From NCBI GenBank assembly GCA_015661405.1, contig JACWMK010000065.1:1-10535 (forward strand): a stretch of 10,535 nt of DNA. The letters run 5' to 3'. Position numbers and translations under genes: made by a program. The notes beneath the pieces were generated by a model, which saw only the letters and a list, made by a program, of their open reading frames with translations, was not told the origin of the DNA and searched no databases. Each line of letters opens with the position of its first letter. The stretch's first letter is position 1. Source of the stretch: Methanobacterium sp. (GTDB lineage Archaea > Methanobacteriota > Methanobacteria > Methanobacteriales > Methanobacteriaceae). Below, in pieces: positions 6,849 through 10,535 of the stretch.

Positions 6849-8390
6849 ATGCTTCAAAGTATAATTAACGAGTTACACATCTACGAGAAAAAAGTATTGA
6901 AAGCGATTAAGGATGCTGACGGCATAACCACACCAGAAGAAGTTTCACATTCTCAAGATCTCGATATCAAACAAGTTATGAGTGCTGCAGGCGCCCTATC
7001 ATCAAAAGATATTATAAAAGTAGAGAAGGATGTTCAAAAATTTATAAGCTTATCTAATGATGGAAAAAGTTATGCTAAAGAAGGATTACCGGAAAGAAGA
7101 ATATTAAACTCATTAAAAGAAGATAAACACTTATCCCTGAAGGATATAACCCAAAAATCAGGTGTTAATCAGAATGATGTTAAAATAGCTATTGGTTGGT
7201 TAATGCGTAAAAAATGGGCTACTATGGATAAAGGAATCATTAAATTAACTAGTGGAGGTGAAGAAGCATTAAATAGTAAGTATCCAGACGAAGAATTACT
7301 AGAGGCCCTCCTACATGAATCGCGATTACTGGTTTCTAATTTAACCTCAAATCTTAAAAAAGGATTTGAATCACTGAAGAAGAGGAAAGGCATTATAAAA
7401 ATTAAAGAAGAATCAAATTATACATTCAAAATTACACCCAAAGGCCGGGAAATTCTGGATATTGGATTTGAAATTAAAAAAGAAGCTACTCAATTAACTC
7501 ATAAACAATTAAAGACTGGTTCCTGGAAGTCACTGCAATATAGGGGATATGATGTTAATGCCGAGTATCCCGAGGTTTATCCTGGGAAAATACATCCATT
7601 GCAACGGATAATTGAAGAAGTAAGGAATATATTCATTAAATTAGGATTCAAGGAATCAAAAGGAACCATCTTAGAATCTGCATTCTGGAATTTCGATTGC
7701 TTATTCCAACCCCAAGATCACGCCGCCCGGGAGATGCAAGATACATTCTACATTAAAACACCCATGATAACAAAACTACCTGGAGATGAACTCGTAAGAA
7801 GAGTTTCCAGGGTTCATACTGATGGTGGAGACACCGGCTCTGAAGGATGGGGTTACACTTGGGATGAGGAGGTGGCTCGACAATCAGTGCTAAGAACACA
7901 CACTACCTGTGTATCAGCTAGATTCCTTAAAGATAATAAACCACCATTAAAAATGTTTAGTGTAGGCAGAGTATTCCGACGAGAAACCATCACCTATAAA
8001 CATTTACCTGAATTCCATCAAGTAGAAGGTATAGTTGCTGCGGAGGATATAAACTTCCAGAATCTACTTGGTATTCTAAAAGAATTTTATCGTAAATTAG
8101 GTTTTGAAGTAAGATTCAGACCTGCATACTTCCCTTACACGTATTTATCCACTGAATGTGAAGTTTACCTGCCTGAAAAAGAGTCATGGATTGAATTGGG
8201 TGGATCTGGAATGTTCCGGCCCGAAGTCTTAGAACCATTAGGAGTGGAAACTCCAGTAGCCGCTTTTGGATTGGGAATAGAAAGATTAGCTATGATCCGA
8301 TTAGGAATTAAAGATATAAGAATGCTTTACCAAAGCGACCTAGGCTGGCTTCGGCATCTACCAGTAACAACAGTCGTTAAATTTGATTAA
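6849..8390 (+). CDS. pheS: phenylalanyl-tRNA synthetase alpha subunit
   Basis: This is the catalytic alpha subunit of the (alpha-beta)2 class II enzyme that charges tRNA-Phe. The first ~220 of 513 residues form winged-helix-like segments typical of the archaeal/eukaryotic type. The catalytic core follows. A motif 1-like helix is PLQRIIEEVRNIFIKLGF at 240-257. FDCLFQPQDHAAREMQDTF is at 272-290 and RQSVLRTHTT at 334-343. Motif 2 includes FSVGRVFRRE at 360-369. The phenylalanine-pocket segment is FPYTYLSTE at 418-426. Motif 3 is GLGIERLAM at 464-472, with R469. A 54-bp gap separates it from the CitG-like gene; aagggg at 6832-6837 is the SD, with about 11 nt of spacing. pheT is not adjacent. The TTTAATTAAATAAA stretch across the end of the preceding gene could hold a separate promoter. 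Confidence 0.97.
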   Translation: MLQSIINELHIYEKKVLKAIKDADGITTPEEVSHSQDLDIKQVMSAAGALSSKDIIKVEKDVQKFISLSNDGKSYAKEGLPERRILNSLKEDKHLSLKDITQKSGVNQNDVKIAIGWLMRKKWATMDKGIIKLTSGGEEALNSKYPDEELLEALLHESRLLVSNLTSNLKKGFESLKKRKGIIKIKEESNYTFKITPKGREILDIGFEIKKEATQLTHKQLKTGSWKSLQYRGYDVNAEYPEVYPGKIHPLQRIIEEVRNIFIKLGFKESKGTILESAFWNFDCLFQPQDHAAREMQDTFYIKTPMITKLPGDELVRRVSRVHTDGGDTGSEGWGYTWDEEVARQSVLRTHTTCVSARFLKDNKPPLKMFSVGRVFRRETITYKHLPEFHQVEGIVAAEDINFQNLLGILKEFYRKLGFEVRFRPAYFPYTYLSTECEVYLPEKESWIELGGSGMFRPEVLEPLGVETPVAAFGLGIERLAMIRLGIKDIRMLYQSDLGWLRHLPVTTVVKFD

Positions 8391-8392
8391 AA

Positions 8393-8434
8393 TTTTTTAA
8401 TTCAAATATGGAATACTTTTTTTTATTTTTCCAT
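8393..8434 (+). terminator. T-run terminator of pheS
   Basis: T-runs of six (8393-8398), eight (8417-8424) and five (8426-8430) follow the pheS stop. atggaa (8408-8413) can pair with ttccat (8429-8434) around the main T-run. On the minus strand the same stretch is A-rich, so it should not stop the converging operon. Confidence 0.5.
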
Positions 8435-8442
8435 TAAACTAT

Positions 8443-8778
8443 TTATGTATCCTTGGGTGGATCATATAGTGTTATCTGACTTTTAGGCAGCCAAACATCC
8501 TCAGTTTCAGGAGATTGACCTATCTTTAAAAGAATTGCTTTTTTAGTTTCTTTCTTCACTCTGCCACTAACTTTAGTTTTTAAACCCTTATCATTAGCTA
8601 ACCATTCCGGGATCGTATAAGTTACTAAATCACCTAATTCATCATCATCATCTATTGCACCGCTGAGGTCTTCTCCTAAAACAGCTAATATATTATTATA
8701 CGTTGAGTGCAGGATTTCTTTTCCCTTTTTATCTTCTAAAACTACGGTATCTCCTGGATGTGCGACTATTTTTACCAT
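8443..8778 (-). CDS. small acidic accessory protein with phage-like IPEWLA and WLPKSQI motifs
   Basis: No named family is assigned to this 111-aa protein. It has a start rich in beta-branched residues (1-15), an acidic patch DDDDELGD at 43-50, then TIPEWLANDKGL at 55-66, and finally KKETKKAILL at 75-84 with DVWLPKSQI at 94-102. The last two motifs are familiar from small phage and plasmid proteins of DNA metabolism. As I remember those proteins, the KAxL...WLPKSQI part comes first and the xPEWLAxxKGL part last, so the order here looks swapped. It is the second gene of an operon: its ATG is 3 nt after the stop of the 205-aa gene, and a full AGGAGG SD lies inside that gene's end. No signal peptide or membrane segment is visible. 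A role with the 205-aa partner on DNA is inferred only. Confidence 0.75.
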   Translation of the reverse strand: MVKIVAHPGDTVVLEDKKGKEILHSTYNNILAVLGEDLSGAIDDDDELGDLVTYTIPEWLANDKGLKTKVSGRVKKETKKAILLKIGQSPETEDVWLPKSQITLYDPPKDT

Positions 8779-8781
8779 AAT

Positions 8782-9399
8782 TTATTGGCCTCCTGAACCT
8801 GATTTAATTTCCTTTGACTTAACCATTTCTTTCAATTGTATTTTAACTCGCATCAAATTTTTAGATGTAATGTCTGGATCACTTTCCGCCAATTTAATGA
8901 TAGATCCATCTGTTATGGGTTTATACTGGTCTTCCAACAGTAACTTATAATGTTCAATGATGTTTTTTGCTTCAAGATCCTCACCAAATGCCAATGTAGG
9001 GCCTTTTTTATTAGTATTATTATTAATGGTGAATTTTTTATTTAACGGTTCAGTTTCAACTATATTGGAATAAACTTCAAATAATTTAAAAGCAGTTTTT
9101 TGGGGATCAGCACTGCGTCTTTCCCCTTTGTAAATAATCTTAACCTTATGCCCTATAGGCACATCTTCCATTAAATTATTTAAATGATCAGTACCATCAA
9201 CAGTAACCTTACCCCCATCATTCAATGGATGATTTGATTCCAACCAATATTTATAATTAGGTCTTCCTCTAAAAAGTGTAGATTCTCTTTTAAGATATTT
9301 ACCTTCAATTTCATCACCAACATTCACGGCAGTCCAAACACTTCTCTTTACTGGAATTTCAAACCATCCTTTCTGTCCTTCATATCCATTTTTAACCAT
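8782..9399 (-). CDS. putative OB-fold, phage SSB-like accessory protein
   Basis: This 205-aa protein has a two-part look. Residues about 20-112 resemble an OB-fold found in phage-encoded single-strand-binding-like proteins: VNVGDEIEGKYLKRES at 25-40, VDGTDHLNNLMEDVPIGHKV at 67-86, then KIIYKGERRS at 87-96 and KLFEVY at 105-110. A polar, Asn-rich linker (about 113-135, with NNNTNKK) leads to a helical C-terminal part (about 139-198) that could be a small winged helix. It ends in a Gly-Ser-rich tail, GSGGQ. It is the first gene of an operon with the 111-aa protein and has its own TATA box at 9444-9451. The SD before the ATG is weak. The family assignment comes from remembered patterns and the DNA-binding role is inferred. 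Confidence 0.7.
   Translation of the reverse strand: MVKNGYEGQKGWFEIPVKRSVWTAVNVGDEIEGKYLKRESTLFRGRPNYKYWLESNHPLNDGGKVTVDGTDHLNNLMEDVPIGHKVKIIYKGERRSADPQKTAFKLFEVYSNIVETEPLNKKFTINNNTNKKGPTLAFGEDLEAKNIIEHYKLLLEDQYKPITDGSIIKLAESDPDITSKNLMRVKIQLKEMVKSKEIKSGSGGQ
8788..8793 (-). promoter_or_regulatory. SD for the 111-aa gene inside the 205-aa gene
   Basis: On the minus strand the sequence is aggagg, the strongest SD in the window, 9 nt before the ATG at 8778. It encodes part of the GSGGQ tail of the upstream protein. This supports coupled, high-level translation of the second protein. Confidence 0.8.
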
Positions 9400-9443
9400 A
9401 CTATACTATCATCATCTTCATCTATGTAAAAATTTGCTTAACC

Positions 9444-9451
9444 TATATAAA
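9444..9451 (-). promoter_or_regulatory. archaeal TATA box of the accessory operon
   Basis: The minus strand reads tttatata, the archaeal consensus. A start about 26 bp downstream (near 9421) leaves a leader of about 22 nt before the ATG at 9399. The BRE position is T-rich rather than purine-rich. Confidence 0.6.
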
Positions 9452-9493
9452 AAAAATTCAATTTTAAAAAAAAATACATTGAGAGAATTTACT

Positions 9494-9597
9494 TGATTTT
9501 TTTTATTTGATTTTTGGCAGGTATTTTTAAATGTTTTTTTTGACTTTTTTTCTTTTTTTTTCTTTAATTTTGGATTATTTTACCAATTTTTTTTGAT
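9494..9597. other. T-rich low-complexity tract
   Basis: About 100 bp made largely of T-runs of 5-10 bases broken by single C, G or A. It lies between the accessory operon promoter and the transposase relic. Read on the minus strand it is A-rich, so it would not terminate transcription coming out of the relic. It may be intrinsically bent. No gene is seen in 9400-9605. Confidence 0.6.
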
Positions 9598-9605
9598 AGT
9601 GTTCG

Positions 9606-10522
9606 CTAGGTTGTGTTTTTTTGTTTAAGAGTGATTAATTGTAATAGATTGTAGCAGAAGCATGTAAATATGTTTTTGGTGTGTGTTCTGAGTGTTGTAG
9701 TTACTTTTACATGGCCGGAGTGGAAGATATTTTTGATTACAACGTATGGCCGTTCACTAGGTGCTCTTTTGCGAGTTATGCGTTTGTTTAGCTTCTTATC
9801 CTTTGTACTTAGTGGATGACTACGTGTTGCACGATTCATGGTGGCGTTATGGCCTTTGCAAGATGCTCCTAAGTATCCTCGATCCCGGTATGCAAGTTCT
9901 CCTGGCTTTGTAAGGTCAATTTGACTATCATGAATCGAAGCAGGTGTGGTTTCTATTTCCCTTATTAAACCATAATTCAATATCCATTTTACTGTGTAAT
10001 TTATATAGTAATGGGATACCACCTTTTTTAGTCTATTCGCCTTCTTTATTTTGCCTAGTTTTAGCTTCGGGACCGTGAGGTTCATCAATCCTTTGGTGAC
10101 CTGGCTCAGCAGTTATGAACGTGGCATCTTGAATAACACCTTCTTTAATCTTCAATCCTTTGGAATCAATCTATCTTTGCAGTTCTACCATATTCTTTCA
10201 TCTTTACCAGTATCGATTAAACGTTCTCTGAAAGCCCAGACCGTGCAACGGTCTGGAATCCTTTCAGGGAATCCTAAAAACTTGTGAAAGGAGATACGAT
10301 CATTAGCTTGTCTTTCCAGTTCAGGATCTGATAAACCATACCACGATTGTAAAACCAACATCTTTATCATAACTATTTCATCATTATTAGGCCTACCACC
10401 GCGTTCAATATGATATCATACATTCCACTAACAATTGGCCTAAAAACCTCCCAATCAATAAGCGGATCAATCTCAGCCAGCTTATCGCCCAGTTCTTGAA
10501 CACGAGCATACTGCTTACTCAT
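9606..10522 (-). pseudogene. decayed IS5-like DDE transposase
   Basis: Reading leftward from an ATG at 10522, the first frame (MSKQYARVQELGDKLAEID..., ending FRPIVSGMYD) is lost at about 10409-10415. The frame then shifts to ERGGRPNNDEIVMIKMLV and the DUF772-like N-terminus (LQSWYGLSDPELERQANDR). It breaks again near 10187. The next part, GVIQDATFITAEPG, carries the first catalytic Asp (codon at 10126-10128) but is interrupted by TAG at 10171-10173 (Gln expected) and TAG at 10033-10035 (Trp expected). Two more shifts fall near 10014 and 9975. The last open part holds YRDRGYLGA (second Asp) and RAPSERPYVVIK (catalytic Glu), ending at 9606. At least four frameshifts and two stops make it non-functional. 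Terminal inverted repeats were not found; the 5' end may lie beyond the window. Confidence 0.88.
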
Positions 10523-10535
10523 GAAATAATTCTCA
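9606..10535 (-). mobile_element. insertion sequence remnant (IS5-like), edge of window
   Basis: The transposase relic defines the element. Only 13 bp precede its start codon before the window ends, so the upstream terminus cannot be seen. The downstream terminus should lie near 9590-9606, where T-rich DNA meets gatagtgttcgctagg. No target-site duplication can be assigned. The segment looks richer in G+C than its surroundings, in keeping with a separate origin. Confidence 0.65.

Noticed and set aside
9606..10088. 160-aa open frame as an independent gene
   Set aside because: Only the part from about 9975 leftward matches a transposase. Its first ~35 residues are out-of-frame reading of the decayed gene.
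10236..10256. 8-bp hairpin ccagaccg/cggtctgg with a 5-nt loop
   Set aside because: It falls within the transposase coding sequence (PDRCTVW) and is best explained by codons, not by a regulatory role.
10051..10287. 78-aa plus-strand open frame
   Set aside because: It is a shadow of the transposase relic on the opposite strand.
1..10535. CRISPR array, tRNA or rRNA genes
   Set aside because: No spaced direct repeats, no GC-rich cloverleaf-like segment and no rRNA-like sequence were seen on either strand.

Overview
The window looks like chromosomal DNA of a methanogenic archaeon, most likely Methanobacteriales (Methanobacterium-like). Reasons: very AT-rich intergenic DNA; archaeal TATA-like promoters; GGTGAT and AGGAGG ribosome binding sites; an archaeal/eukaryote-type PheS with an N-terminal winged-helix extension; and a two-subunit ferredoxin-linked 2-oxoacid oxidoreductase. 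The genus is inferred from general similarity, not from a search.

Left part (1-1615): a monofunctional HhH-GPD DNA glycosylase of the MagIII type on the plus strand converges on a minus-strand QueG-like iron-sulfur protein. A short hairpin plus T-run separates them. The QueG-like gene has a strong archaeal promoter with a perfect 12-bp palindrome at the expected transcription start.

Middle (1616-8390, all plus strand): a 447-bp divergent intergenic region leads into a tightly coupled oxidoreductase pair (gamma-alpha fusion, then TPP-binding beta). Next come hemB (porphobilinogen synthase, for tetrapyrroles such as F430 and corrinoids), a CitG/MdcB-family gene 18 bp behind it, and pheS. This is core metabolism plus one archaeal gene of unclear role.

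Right part (8443-10535, minus strand): an accessory region. A two-gene operon (205 and 111 aa) has its own TATA box and an SD for the second gene inside the end of the first. The 205-aa protein looks like a phage-type OB-fold protein. The 111-aa protein carries two motifs that I know from phage proteins, in an order opposite to the one I remember. Upstream lie a T-rich tract and a heavily decayed IS5-like transposase running to the window edge. The accessory operon is the best candidate for something undescribed. I see no tRNA, rRNA or CRISPR array.
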